The translations under genes were made by a program, and so were the position numbers. A stretch of DNA of 64,000 nucleotides from PHBD01 sp964578535 (GTDB lineage: Bacteria; Desulfobacterota; Syntrophia; Syntrophales; PHBD01), in NCBI GenBank assembly GCA_964578535.1, contig CAZODI010000004.1:52103-116102 (forward strand). The letters run 5' to 3'. The notes beneath the pieces were generated by a model. The model saw only the letters and a list, made by a program, of their open reading frames with translations, did not search any database and was not told where the DNA came from. Positions 1 through 9,067 of the stretch are shown here, piece by piece (the first letter of the stretch is position 1; each line of letters starts with the position of its first letter).

Positions 1-1
1 C

Positions 2-742
2 CACGAGCGCTTCATCATCGCCCAGAACGGAAACGTGCCGTCGACCAACTACGACATGTTCGCGACGAGTCTCTATATGGCTCCGGGTTATGATTTCGGC
101 CGCGCCGCCTTGAACCTGTCGATGAACTACACCAGCACGCTGAAGCGAAATCCCAGCTACGAGCGCTACATCGACACATACAACATCGGCCCCCTCTTCC
201 GGATCGCCCTGAACCCGGTCAATACGCAGATCCTGGAGTTCTACGCCGGCTACTCCAAGAAGGATTACGCCCACAGGGCCAACTCGGAAGTATGGCCGTA
301 CCTGGATATCCTCGACAGGGACGAGGAGGATCAGACCTCCGAAGGGTTCAACACCCATGTCAGCTGGTTCTGGCTGTTTAAGAACACCGGCCTCTTCAAC
401 CTGAAATACGCCTACAACAAGGATCACGCCCGGGGTGTCAACTGGGACAACGAAGGGCACCGGTTCTCGGCGAACCTGATCTATCCCGTCTGGAAGGCCC
501 TCAAGATCCAGCTCTCCGGGGACATCTACCTCCAGGACTTCACCCACCCGAGCACGCTGGGCATCTTCAGCGGCACGACCCGAAAGGACCGGGTCTACAC
601 TGGAACGGCCGGCCTCACCTGGGAATTCAGCCGGCACCTGAGCGCCCTGGTTCAATACACCTACATCCGAGCCCACTCGAACCTGTTCCTCTACGATTAC
701 AACCGGGAGATCTACGCGGCAGGGTTTGAACTGCGGTTTTAA
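2..742 (+). CDS. Outer-membrane beta-barrel protein, 5' end outside window
   Basis: The reading frame is open from base 2, so the gene begins upstream of the window; a GTG at 35 is not a convincing start. The visible 246 residues are rich in alternating aromatic and polar segments and end in the motif ELRF with a C-terminal phenylalanine, the usual signature of a BAM-inserted barrel. The style (long strands, YDYNREIYAAGFELRF-like last strand) resembles barrels of the surface lipoprotein assembly modifier / TPR-porin type, but that is inference. It lies 46 bp upstream of a secreted FecR-domain protein in the same direction and probably shares its operon, so it may help place that protein on the surface. 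Confidence 0.7.
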   Translation, partial: HERFIIAQNGNVPSTNYDMFATSLYMAPGYDFGRAALNLSMNYTSTLKRNPSYERYIDTYNIGPLFRIALNPVNTQILEFYAGYSKKDYAHRANSEVWPYLDILDRDEEDQTSEGFNTHVSWFWLFKNTGLFNLKYAYNKDHARGVNWDNEGHRFSANLIYPVWKALKIQLSGDIYLQDFTHPSTLGIFSGTTRKDRVYTGTAGLTWEFSRHLSALVQYTYIRAHSNLFLYDYNREIYAAGFELRF

Positions 743-788
743 ACGCAAGCCATAGGACACACCTTCCATGGAGAAAGGAGTTTGACCC

Positions 789-3700
789 ATGAAGGCGAAA
801 GCATGGTGGACCCTTGGAATTTTCCTCACGGTGCTGCTCCTCGCCGGTCCGGCGACGGCCGCCCCGGTCGGCAAGGTCACTCAACTGGTGGGCAACGCAG
901 ACCTTACCAGCCCGGCCGGAAAGCCCCGGGTCCTCAAGCTCGGCGACCCGGTTGAAAACGGCGACATCCTCCGGACAAAAAGCAAGGCCAGGGTGGGCAT
1001 CACCTTCACGGACGGCAACACCCTGTGGCTGGCGGAAAAGACCCGCATGAAGATCAGCCGGTACAGCACCGCAGAGCGTTCGAACAATTACTTCGACCTG
1101 TTTCGCGGAAAATCCCGGACCGTGGTCACGAAACTGGCCCGCGGCTCCCGCATGGAGGTCCACACGCCGACGGCCGTCTGCGGTGTCCGCGGCACCATCA
1201 TCATCGGACTGTTCATGAACGGTGAGAGTGCTTTCTTCCTCCAGGGAGGAGCCGGTTACGGCTACAACAAGAGCGAGCCCGGCAAGGAAGTGAACATCCC
1301 GGCGGGAAGCGGGATGGTGGTGGCGAACGAAAAGGCCGAGCCTGTGGTCAAGCCCTCCACGGCAGCGGATATTGAAATGCACATGCAGGACACCTCCGTG
1401 GGAACGGGCGAAACATCGGGAACAACCGGCACGACGGACGGCGGGTCGACGCTCGACGTCGCGATCCCCTGGACACCCCCGCTCGACACCTCGACACCGC
1501 CGCCGACGATTACCGACGAGACGACCGACGTCAGCTTCTCCATGATGGTTGCACAGGACGGTTTCGCCGGCACCCTGGAGGGAAGCTACGGCCTGCTCAC
1601 GCGAATCGGAACGGTCAGCTACAGCGGTACCGGTCCGTCGGGACCGGCCGTCACGTCACTTTTCACGCCGCTGACCGGAACCCTGAGCAACGGCGCCACG
1701 TACACGGGGCTGATCGGAGGCGTGACCGGAACCTATCACGGCTTTTTCAATAGCATCGTCAACAACGCCGGGGCTCTCGGCATCCTGGCGGGCAAGCTGG
1801 ACGGGACGTACTCCGGCGGGACCATCACCGCCACCGGAACGTTGAACTATGACACGACGAGCTACGTCGCGGCGAGTGCATTCCAGGGCTTCAGCGGCAT
1901 CGCCGTGCCGACCTTCGCGACAACCAAGCTGAACAGCCTCTTTTCCTATTATGCCCCGGTCGAGACCGGACTCGCCTACGGATACATCACTACGTCGGGA
2001 GGCCTCTTCGGCCTGTGGGGGTTTTCTGGAAACAGCGGGGAATATATAAACGATGGCGGCTATACAACCTGGATCAGTTATTATGGTTATGACTTCACAA
2101 AGTCCTCGGTGGGAGGACCGTCGGACGTCTTCATGCTGGGTCTGGTCACCGGAACGGACGACTTGGCGGGACACACCACCCTGACCGGGAACGACTCGAT
2201 CCAGTACATGGACCGGGATTACATGGGCCTCATGAGCGTCAGCTACATTGGTGAGTATCTCGGCGCAAACTATGAGATCGCCGGGACGGGGATCTACAAG
2301 CTCGCCCCCCTGGCCTTCACCGGCGACTGGGGCGGAGACGGCAGCCATCCCGGCGCGAGCGCCGTGGGCGCCTTCCTGTACGACGGCACCGGCACCCAGA
2401 CCATCGCCGGAACGGGCAAGGACATGTACGGCCTCGTCGGCGGTTTCTCCCTTCCCTGGTCCGGGAGTGCGACCATGTACGCCATGGGCAGCTTCACACT
2501 GTCTCCATCATCGAACACCCATTATCTCTGGCTCGGCGACCTCACCGGGAACGCACGGAGCGGAGGGGTAACAGACGCATACCGTAAATTTGACGGCTAC
2601 ATGACAGGGTTCTGGCTGCCGACCTCCGGTACAAACACCGGGACCATAGAGGGCGCCGCCAGGACGCTCTTCCAGAATGTCGGCTACGGCGGCTATTACA
2701 ACGGGACCATCGGCATCCTGAGCTCGGACAGCCTGAGCGGCAACTACTACGGGCTATACAGCGGCGAGGGCACCCTCCAGGGCATGTGGCAGTCCTCGGG
2801 TACGCTGGCGCCGTCTTACAGCGAGACGATTACCGATGCCACACTGACCGCCGATACCGGCACGATCCAGTCCAATTCGAGACTCGCCGGCAAATTCGAC
2901 AACGGCGGCTCCATTTATGCCGAGGCCGTGGGATCGTTGAAATTCTACCTGGTGGACACGGTCTACCGCCCCTGGGGCATCTACAAGATGGCCCTGGAGA
3001 GCAAGGCCGGTTCCTATGTCCGCCCAGCCGGTGCAACCACCTGGTCGGCCCGTCTCGGAGGCGAGGGAATCTTCGGCTCCGGTGCCACGGCAGCCGGCTA
3101 CTGGGTGTCAACAATAAACGGCACCTGGAACGACACCGGCGAGATCCGGGGCCAGTTGGGCTTCGTCTCCGGCATCGCCGACTCCTTCAGCATGTGGATG
3201 ACTCGGGATTACGTCGGCAACCTGTCGGGTCCGGTCTACGGAGTCAGTGATTCGTCTACATCCTGGGTCGGGGAGAGCGTCGGCACTTACAGCGGTACGA
3301 AGCTCGCCTTCGTGTCGGAGGAGAACGGGAGCGGCATGTTCTGGGATTACGACGTCTCCAATGCCCGCTTCCTATCAGACGGAGGGATCCCGGGACTGAT
3401 CGGCGGAACCGAATCCCTCTTCAACGGCGCAGGCGGGGTCACTCCCTACCCGTCCGTTCAGGTTTACGGCATCGGGGGGCTCACGAAATCGACCAGCCTC
3501 GATCAATCGGCCATCCTCGCCCAGTTCACCGGCGGCATTCCGGATCAGGCAGGTTACCGCCTGTCCTTTTCGGGCCTTCGGACCGCTGTGGACATGGTAT
3601 CCTCCTTCCTGAGCGGTGTCTACTGGAACAAGATCAGCGAGGGGTCGTACAGCATCGGCTTCCTGTACTCTTCCAGCGACGGCGCCCGGAGTCCCTTCAC

Positions 3701-4712
3701 CACGCACCTCTATGAAGAGCTCCCGTCGGGGGGTTACCAGATGTGGTTCCTCGGCGCCGATGCGAGGCTGCAGGCGTACCAGATCGCAACCGTGGCTTCG
3801 GCACCCGGGATCGACGATTGGGTATCCGAGGGAAGGAACAATTACACCGTCTCGGCCCAGGGGTTGACCGACGGAACGATCACCCAGTATGCCTACCGAA
3901 ACGAGTATGTCAAAATCACCAACGCAGCCTGGAGCGTGGGCGTGCGTCTCGCAGGAGGCACTTATGATATCGGGGACTTCACCCAATTCAACGGCCAGTC
4001 CTTCACCATGATCAGTTCGAATGTGGCCGGAACGGTGAATACCTACGACCGGGTCGACTTCACCTCTGTTGACGATACGGGTGTCTTCGCCGCCACCGTT
4101 GCCGGGGCTCAGGTCGGCCTGGAAGCAGGCTGGACATCCGTAAACGGGGCCGTCGCCAAGGGGCTGTTCGACCCCGACACGTCGACCTGGCGGATGGCCG
4201 GAGCGGGCTTCTCCATGGAAACGGGGGCCTTCCTGGACAAGATCAACGGGCTGGACGAGGCGGGCCGGACGGCCTTCCAGAAGGCCACGGGCATCCCGAC
4301 CGTCGTCGTCGGGACGGCCGACCTGGCCATGACGAACAATGCAAGCAACCCGAACATCACCGCCCTGAACATGAACAACGTCACCTTCCTCGCTTCCCAG
4401 AGCGGGTCGGCGCCGCAGATCTGGGCAACCAAGAACATCACTGGATCTTATTCGGACCTACCGCTTCTTGGCGCTGGCAAGAGCGTGACACTGGGCGGCG
4501 GCGGACTGACAGCGGACTTCACACCGGTCGCCTGGACGGGCGCCAACTGGGGTGCCACCGTTTCCGGGAGCGGGCTCTTGAGCGGCGGGGCGTACACCGG
4601 CACCATCTCGTTCCAGGGCGGAGCCGCCGGCACCATCACACCCGGCGGCGGTACGGCCGGAACCATATCGGGAACCGGAGCCGGCACGGCACAAGCGGCA
4701 GGCCCCTTCTGA
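789..4712 (+). CDS. Giant secreted FecR-domain protein
   Basis: 1307 residues. A clear Sec signal peptide occupies residues 1-25 (hydrophobic LLLAG segment, cleavage near ATAAP). Residues about 26-140 form a FecR-type domain: the motif GDILRTKSKARVGITFTDG and the VCGVRGT turn are typical. The remaining 1150 residues are Gly/Ser/Thr/Tyr-rich and look like long irregular beta structure, like an adhesin or autotransporter passenger, with no recognised catalytic motif. It ends in GPF. There is a good ribosome-binding site (ggag at about 777). Classical FecR is an inner-membrane anti-sigma regulator; here there is no sigma factor gene nearby and no membrane segment after the signal, so a structural or surface role is more likely. 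A strong terminator follows. Confidence 0.75.
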   Translation: MKAKAWWTLGIFLTVLLLAGPATAAPVGKVTQLVGNADLTSPAGKPRVLKLGDPVENGDILRTKSKARVGITFTDGNTLWLAEKTRMKISRYSTAERSNNYFDLFRGKSRTVVTKLARGSRMEVHTPTAVCGVRGTIIIGLFMNGESAFFLQGGAGYGYNKSEPGKEVNIPAGSGMVVANEKAEPVVKPSTAADIEMHMQDTSVGTGETSGTTGTTDGGSTLDVAIPWTPPLDTSTPPPTITDETTDVSFSMMVAQDGFAGTLEGSYGLLTRIGTVSYSGTGPSGPAVTSLFTPLTGTLSNGATYTGLIGGVTGTYHGFFNSIVNNAGALGILAGKLDGTYSGGTITATGTLNYDTTSYVAASAFQGFSGIAVPTFATTKLNSLFSYYAPVETGLAYGYITTSGGLFGLWGFSGNSGEYINDGGYTTWISYYGYDFTKSSVGGPSDVFMLGLVTGTDDLAGHTTLTGNDSIQYMDRDYMGLMSVSYIGEYLGANYEIAGTGIYKLAPLAFTGDWGGDGSHPGASAVGAFLYDGTGTQTIAGTGKDMYGLVGGFSLPWSGSATMYAMGSFTLSPSSNTHYLWLGDLTGNARSGGVTDAYRKFDGYMTGFWLPTSGTNTGTIEGAARTLFQNVGYGGYYNGTIGILSSDSLSGNYYGLYSGEGTLQGMWQSSGTLAPSYSETITDATLTADTGTIQSNSRLAGKFDNGGSIYAEAVGSLKFYLVDTVYRPWGIYKMALESKAGSYVRPAGATTWSARLGGEGIFGSGATAAGYWVSTINGTWNDTGEIRGQLGFVSGIADSFSMWMTRDYVGNLSGPVYGVSDSSTSWVGESVGTYSGTKLAFVSEENGSGMFWDYDVSNARFLSDGGIPGLIGGTESLFNGAGGVTPYPSVQVYGIGGLTKSTSLDQSAILAQFTGGIPDQAGYRLSFSGLRTAVDMVSSFLSGVYWNKISEGSYSIGFLYSSSDGARSPFTTHLYEELPSGGYQMWFLGADARLQAYQIATVASAPGIDDWVSEGRNNYTVSAQGLTDGTITQYAYRNEYVKITNAAWSVGVRLAGGTYDIGDFTQFNGQSFTMISSNVAGTVNTYDRVDFTSVDDTGVFAATVAGAQVGLEAGWTSVNGAVAKGLFDPDTSTWRMAGAGFSMETGAFLDKINGLDEAGRTAFQKATGIPTVVVGTADLAMTNNASNPNITALNMNNVTFLASQSGSAPQIWATKNITGSYSDLPLLGAGKSVTLGGGGLTADFTPVAWTGANWGATVSGSGLLSGGAYTGTISFQGGAAGTITPGGGTAGTISGTGAGTAQAAGPF

Positions 4713-4736
4713 GACGCATATCGTAAAGCATTCCAA

Positions 4737-4775
4737 TGCAAGAGGGCGCAGGCTTCGGGCCTGTGCCCTTTTGCA
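4737..4775 (+). terminator. Rho-independent terminator after the FecR-domain gene
   Basis: A 16-bp stem (4737-4752 with 4760-4775, two G-T wobbles) encloses a 7-nt loop; four T residues (4769-4772) lie within the descending arm. It sits 24 bp after the stop codon and is nearly symmetric, so it could work on both strands. Confidence 0.75.
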
Positions 4776-4904
4776 TGCCCGCCGCCCGGGGACAGTCCGT
4801 CCCGCGGCGGCGCCCCTTGTGGCGGATTCCGTTTCCTGTTATGGAGGTCGGGCGCCTGCCGATCTGCATGACAAGAGTCCATCAAGCCGGGAGAAGACCG
4901 CCGG

Positions 4905-6776
4905 ATGACGGGAAGAAAGAAAGCGCCACCCGGGACGCTGCCGGGTCAGGCGGTACCGGACAAATGGGAAAAGAACACTCCCTGGATCCTCGGGACCATT
5001 CTGCTTTTGGCCCTGGCACTTCGCCTGCTGGGTCTCTGGAGTCTCTCCGGCACCATCTATTTCGATTTCCTGCTCTGGGACGAGCGGATTTATCACGAGT
5101 GGGCCTCCCGGATCGCCGACGGCACGTTCCAGTCCAAATCGGTCTACGAATTCCCGCCGCTCTTCGCGTACATGGCGGCGGCTCTTTACAAACTTCTGGG
5201 CCCGGATCCCGTTTTCCTGCGCGTCCTGAACGTCGGCTTGGGCGTCCTCGCCTGCGGGTTCGTCTATCTCATCGGCCGATCCCTGGCCGGGCGGAAACCG
5301 GGGCTCCTGGCGGCACTGATCGCCGCCCTCTACGGACCGTTCATCTTTTACAGCGCCGTGCCCCTGAAAGAGATGTTCGGCGTCTGCCTGTTCGCCGGTG
5401 CAGCATGGCTCCTCCTGTCGCTGGAGGGGAGTCCGGTCCCTGAAAACACCAAGAATACTGGGAGATTCGGCCGCGTCCAGCCGCTGATCCGGGCAGCGGC
5501 CCTCGGCATCACCCTGGGTCTCCTGATCAACGTCCGTCCCAACGCGGCGATCCTCCTGCCCGTGGTGCTCCTGATCCTCCCCTGGCTTGCCGGATTCCGC
5601 GGGCCCACCCTGAAAACCACCGGACTTTGCATCCTGCTCGTTCTCGTCGGCGCCGCCGTCGCCCTCTCCCCGTTCGTCATCCGGAACTGGCGGACGGCCG
5701 GCGAATTCACCCTCACGACCTCCCAGGGGGGCTTCAATTTCCACCTGGCGAACAACCTCCGGAACCCGGACCCGTACACGTGGCCCGTACCGTTCGCCAC
5801 GACCTCGCCTTTCGAGCAGGGAATCCAGTACACCATCGAGGCCAGCCGCCGCACTGGAAAGAGACTAACCCCGGGGGAGGCCTCGCGATACTGGACAAAG
5901 GTGACTCTTCAGGAGGCCCTGGAGCAGCCCGGCGCCTGCCTAAAGCGCCTCGGGGAGAAGACTCTGGCCGTCCTGAACCGATACGAGGCGGGGGATCATT
6001 ATGACATCGACTTCATGAGCGATTTCGCGAAATTCTTCAAAATCCCCTTTCCGGCATTCTGGTTCGTCATGCCGCTGGGCATGGCCGGAATGGTCCTTAT
6101 GAGGCGAAACGGCCGAAAGGCCGGGGCTCTGATCGCACTGGCCGCCGTCTATGCATCGACGCTCATCGCCTTCAGCATGGTGGACCGGTATCGCCTTCCG
6201 CTCCTGGTCATCCTGATACCCTTTGCCGCCGTCGCCCTGGAGAGAATGTACCGGCTCTTCCGGGAGAGGCGCCGCCAGGAAGCGGCCGTTCCCCTGGCCG
6301 TCGCCGCCCTCTTTGGAATCGTCGCCTTTCTTCCCGTTCCCGGATCCGGCGATCGGACGGCCTACAGCAATACGCACGCCGTCGTTCTTGTCACACAGGG
6401 TTACCGTGCGGAGGCGCTTCGTTACTGGAAGGCCTCCGCCGACATGAATGGCCGCTTCTCGGATTTCGCCCGCATCCCCCTGGCAGCGAATTTTTACACG
6501 AGGGGCATGGTGAGCGAGGGAGACCGCTACCTGGAGCAGGTCCGCGACAGCTCCTTCTTCGCCGCCGGCAAATACGAACTCCTGGGGGATTACTATCTCC
6601 AGCAGAGGCAGCTGCCCCTGGCCGCGGCGGCCTACGAACGGGCGCTCCGGATCAATTCGGGCCTCCGGACGCCCCGCATCAAGCTCATCCGCGTTTACCA
6701 GGCGATCGCACCGGAAAAGGTCCGGGCGGAGGGAGAAAAACTAAAGGACGTCAATCTGTTTTACGATCTAATGTAG
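4905..6776 (+). CDS. GT-C type membrane glycosyltransferase with C-terminal TPR
   Basis: 623 residues. After a cytoplasmic N-terminus there are about ten to eleven hydrophobic helices, starting near residue 25. The first periplasmic loop carries WDERIYHEWA, the acidic pair used by GT39/GT83-like (PMT/ArnT-like) polyprenyl-phosphate-sugar transferases. Residues about 540-600 form at least one TPR-like repeat (ERALRINSGLRTPRIKLIRVYQ region is shown in part). A role in transferring a sugar from a lipid carrier to a periplasmic acceptor is inferred; the acceptor is unknown. It is flanked by an upstream terminator and a downstream promoter, so it is likely a single-gene unit. Confidence 0.7.
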   Translation: MTGRKKAPPGTLPGQAVPDKWEKNTPWILGTILLLALALRLLGLWSLSGTIYFDFLLWDERIYHEWASRIADGTFQSKSVYEFPPLFAYMAAALYKLLGPDPVFLRVLNVGLGVLACGFVYLIGRSLAGRKPGLLAALIAALYGPFIFYSAVPLKEMFGVCLFAGAAWLLLSLEGSPVPENTKNTGRFGRVQPLIRAAALGITLGLLINVRPNAAILLPVVLLILPWLAGFRGPTLKTTGLCILLVLVGAAVALSPFVIRNWRTAGEFTLTTSQGGFNFHLANNLRNPDPYTWPVPFATTSPFEQGIQYTIEASRRTGKRLTPGEASRYWTKVTLQEALEQPGACLKRLGEKTLAVLNRYEAGDHYDIDFMSDFAKFFKIPFPAFWFVMPLGMAGMVLMRRNGRKAGALIALAAVYASTLIAFSMVDRYRLPLLVILIPFAAVALERMYRLFRERRRQEAAVPLAVAALFGIVAFLPVPGSGDRTAYSNTHAVVLVTQGYRAEALRYWKASADMNGRFSDFARIPLAANFYTRGMVSEGDRYLEQVRDSSFFAAGKYELLGDYYLQQRQLPLAAAAYERALRINSGLRTPRIKLIRVYQAIAPEKVRAEGEKLKDVNLFYDLM

Positions 6777-6842
6777 CACCGGCGAGCAGAAAGGCACCCT
6801 TCCGGTTCCCCGGCCCCGCCAGGGGTTTCGATGAGGCCGGGA

Positions 6843-6871
6843 TTGCCTCGCCGTCCGGACGGTGCTACAAT
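6843..6871 (+). promoter_or_regulatory. Sigma70-type promoter for the small exported protein
   Basis: TTGCCT (6843-6848), a 17-bp spacer and TACAAT (6866-6871). The predicted start near 6878 gives a leader of about 57 nt before the ATG at 6935. Confidence 0.55.
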
Positions 6872-6934
6872 CCGGTCCGCAAACAGCGGGATTTGATCCC
6901 GAAAGGGAAATCACGTCTGCCGGGAGGACGATCG

Positions 6935-7390
6935 ATGAGAAAATACGCGATGCCAGCGATCCTGGTCGCCATGGCGCTGCTGCTGTCGGGTATCCCCGCA
7001 GCGGCGGAGCAGGGGGGAAAGCGATGGACCCTGGCGGGATTCACGAAGTACCAGGACGGCGTCTTCGTGGACGGGGAGCGCCGGTCCGTCCCGTCTCCGG
7101 GACACGCCGCCGCGTGGATCCGGGTGGCACCCCGGGGAAAGAGCCCTTACTTCAGAGAAATCCAGGAATACCTGGCCTCGGCCGGAGTGGACCCCCGGAC
7201 CTTCCGGGCCATTGAGATCCTGTGCGAGTACGACTGCGCCGGCAACCGGGTCCGATTTCTCACGTATATGTACCTGAACCGGAGCTGGAAGCCCATCCAC
7301 GAGGCCGGCGAATCGGCCCCGCCCTGGCACAGCGTTCCGCCGGGCAGCATCTGGGACAAGGTCCAGCAGCCCGTGTGCCGGCAGGAATAA
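6935..7390 (+). CDS. Small exported protein, surface-adhesin E-like
   Basis: 151 residues from the ATG at 6935, chosen because GGGAGG lies at the right distance upstream and a signal peptide follows (MRKYAMPAILVAMALLLSG, cleavage near AAA). An upstream in-frame ATG at 6893 would bury the signal sequence. The mature part has two conserved-looking cysteines in LCEYDCA, aromatic residues and a W-x-PI near the end. The pattern 'VWIRV ... IEILCEYDCA ... FLTYMYLN' recalls the surface-adhesin protein E family, a small periplasmic or surface beta protein; this match is by eye only. It has its own promoter and a strong terminator, so it is monocistronic. Confidence 0.55.
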   Translation: MRKYAMPAILVAMALLLSGIPAAAEQGGKRWTLAGFTKYQDGVFVDGERRSVPSPGHAAAWIRVAPRGKSPYFREIQEYLASAGVDPRTFRAIEILCEYDCAGNRVRFLTYMYLNRSWKPIHEAGESAPPWHSVPPGSIWDKVQQPVCRQE

Positions 7391-7427
7391 CGGGTTGGAT
7401 TGTTTACGGTACGGCAGGGACAAGACA

Positions 7428-7466
7428 AGAACGGGGACAGGCCGGACAGCCTGTCCCCGTTTTGTT
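7428..7466. terminator. Bidirectional terminator between an exported-protein gene and tRNA-Ser
   Basis: A perfect 12-bp stem, ACGGGGACAGGC (7431-7442) pairing with 7449-7460, loop of six, followed by TTT GTTCT on the plus strand and an A/G-rich run on the left. It lies between convergent units and likely serves both. Confidence 0.7.
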
Positions 7467-7467
7467 C

Positions 7468-7561
7468 TGGCGGAGAGAGCGGGATTCGAACCCGCGGTAC
7501 ACCTTTTATGGCGTACAAGCGCTTAGCAGGCGCTCGCTTTCGGCCACTCAGCCATCTCTCC
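7468..7561 (-). tRNA. tRNA-Ser (anticodon GCT)
   Basis: On the minus strand the molecule starts GGAGAGA and ends TCTCTCC plus discriminator G and an encoded CCA (7468-7470). The T-arm GGTTCGAATCCC is intact. The anticodon loop is centred on GCT and there is a long serine-type variable arm. It reads AGC/AGT serine codons. It lies just downstream of a second tRNA-Ser and serS. Confidence 0.95.
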
Positions 7562-7608
7562 GCTGGGCCGATCGGATGAAAACATCCTGAAAGGGAAGGT
7601 CCTTTTTC

Positions 7609-7694
7609 TGGCGGAGGGAGCAGGATTCGAACCCGCGGACCTTTCGGTCAACGGTTTTCAAGACCGCCGCCTTCGACCACTCGGCCATCCCTCC
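7609..7694 (-). tRNA. tRNA-Ser (anticodon TGA)
   Basis: Minus strand, 86 nt including encoded CCA (7609-7611). Acceptor arms GGAGGGA / TCCCTCC, discriminator G, T-loop GGTTCGAATCC, anticodon TGA in TCTTGAAAA, and a long variable arm. It begins only 6 nt after the serS stop codon and is almost certainly cotranscribed with it. Confidence 0.95.
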
Positions 7695-7700
7695 GTTTGT

Positions 7701-8972
7701 CTATTTGATGACTTCCAGTCCTCCCATGTAGGGCCGCAACACATCCGGAACGACCACCGTACCATCGGCCTGCTGATAGTTTTCCAGAACAGCCACGACC
7801 GTCCGTCCCACTGCCAGCCCCGAGCCGTTGAGCGTGTGAAGGAATTCCACCCGGCCTCCGTCGGTCCGGCGGAACCGCATCTGCCCACGCCTGGCCTGGA
7901 AATCCTCGAAGTTGCTGCAGGAGGAAATCTCCCGGTACGCGTCCTGCCCCGGCAGCCAGGCCTCGATATCGTACGTCTTGGCGGAGGAGAAGCCCAAGTC
8001 CGCCGTGCAGAGGCTGACCGTCCGATAGTGAATCTTCAGGCGCTTCAGGACTTCCTCGGCGTTCAGCGTCAGTTTTTCCAGCTCGTCGTAGGACGTCTCC
8101 GGCCGGCTGAACTTGACCAGTTCCACCTTGTTGAACTGGTGCTGCCGGATGAGCCCCCGGGTATCCTTCCCGTAGGATCCCGCCTCGGCCCGGAAACACG
8201 GCGAATAGGCCACGTAGTAGACCGGCAGGTCCTTCTCGTCGAGGATCTCGTCCCGGTGGATGTTCGTGACGGGGACCTCCGCCGTGGGGATGAGGTAATA
8301 ATCCGTCTTCTCCACGTGGAACAGGTCCTCCTCGAACTTCGGGAGCTGCCCCGTCCCGGTCATGCTGTCCCGGTTCGCCATGAAGGGCGGCAGGATCTCC
8401 AGGTAGCCGTGCTGCCGGGTGTGGAGGTCCAGCATGAAGTTGATGATGGCCCGCTCCAGGAGCGCTCCCGCCCCGCGATACAGCGTGAACCGCGCACCGG
8501 TGATCTTGGCCCCCCGGGCGAAGTCGAGGATCTTCAGGTCTTCGCCGATGTCCCAGTGGGGCTTCGGCGTAAAATCCAAGACCGGCTTCTCTCCCCAGGT
8601 GCGGATCACCGGGTTGTCCTCGGAGCAGGTCCCGTATTCCACCGACTCGTGGGGTACGTTCGGGATGACCATCAGGAAGGCGTTCAGTTCTTCCTCGGTC
8701 AGCTTCAGCGTCTCGTCGAGGTTCTTGATGCGCGTGGATACCTCGCCCATCCGGGCGATGATCTCCGTGGCGTCTTCCTTTTTTTTCTTCTTCTCCCCGA
8801 TTTCCTTGGAGACGGCGTTCCGCTCGCTCCGGAGGACTTCCACTTCCTGGAGGATGTCCCTTCGCTTCGCATCCAGCGCCGTGAAGCGGCCCATGTCGAT
8901 CTCCTGGCCCCGCTCCAGCATCTTGATCCGGACGTGCTCCAGGTTCTGCCTCAGATATTTGATGTCCAGCAT
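7701..8972 (-). CDS. serS: Seryl-tRNA synthetase
   Basis: 423 residues. It charges tRNA-Ser with serine in the cytoplasm. The N-terminal long coiled coil (about 30-105, including a KKKKK patch) is the tRNA-binding arm. Class II motifs are visible: motif 2 FRAEAGSYGKDTRGL and motif 3 NGSGLAVGRTVVAVLE, plus the serine-site region GTGQLPKFEEDLFHVE. The start at 8972 (MLDIKYL) follows GGGAG at good spacing and matches the family; an upstream in-frame ATG would add ten unrelated residues. Two tRNA-Ser genes follow at once, giving a unit of enzyme plus its substrates. Confidence 0.97.
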   Translation of the reverse strand: MLDIKYLRQNLEHVRIKMLERGQEIDMGRFTALDAKRRDILQEVEVLRSERNAVSKEIGEKKKKKEDATEIIARMGEVSTRIKNLDETLKLTEEELNAFLMVIPNVPHESVEYGTCSEDNPVIRTWGEKPVLDFTPKPHWDIGEDLKILDFARGAKITGARFTLYRGAGALLERAIINFMLDLHTRQHGYLEILPPFMANRDSMTGTGQLPKFEEDLFHVEKTDYYLIPTAEVPVTNIHRDEILDEKDLPVYYVAYSPCFRAEAGSYGKDTRGLIRQHQFNKVELVKFSRPETSYDELEKLTLNAEEVLKRLKIHYRTVSLCTADLGFSSAKTYDIEAWLPGQDAYREISSCSNFEDFQARRGQMRFRRTDGGRVEFLHTLNGSGLAVGRTVVAVLENYQQADGTVVVPDVLRPYMGGLEVIK

Positions 8973-9012
8973 GGCACTCCCATCCCGGTCATAATGGCCC
9001 AAAGGGACAATT

Positions 9013-9041
9013 TTCCTACCACCCGGCCCGGGTCAAGTCAA
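9013..9041 (-). promoter_or_regulatory. Candidate serS promoter
   Basis: Minus strand TTGACT (9036-9041), 17-bp spacer, TAGGAA (9013-9018), between murJ and serS. The -10 region reads GGTAGGAAAATTG, identical over 13 bases to that of the ppsA promoter candidate. Confidence 0.5.
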
Positions 9042-9067
9042 CCTCTTTGTCCCGCTCTACCCCGGGA

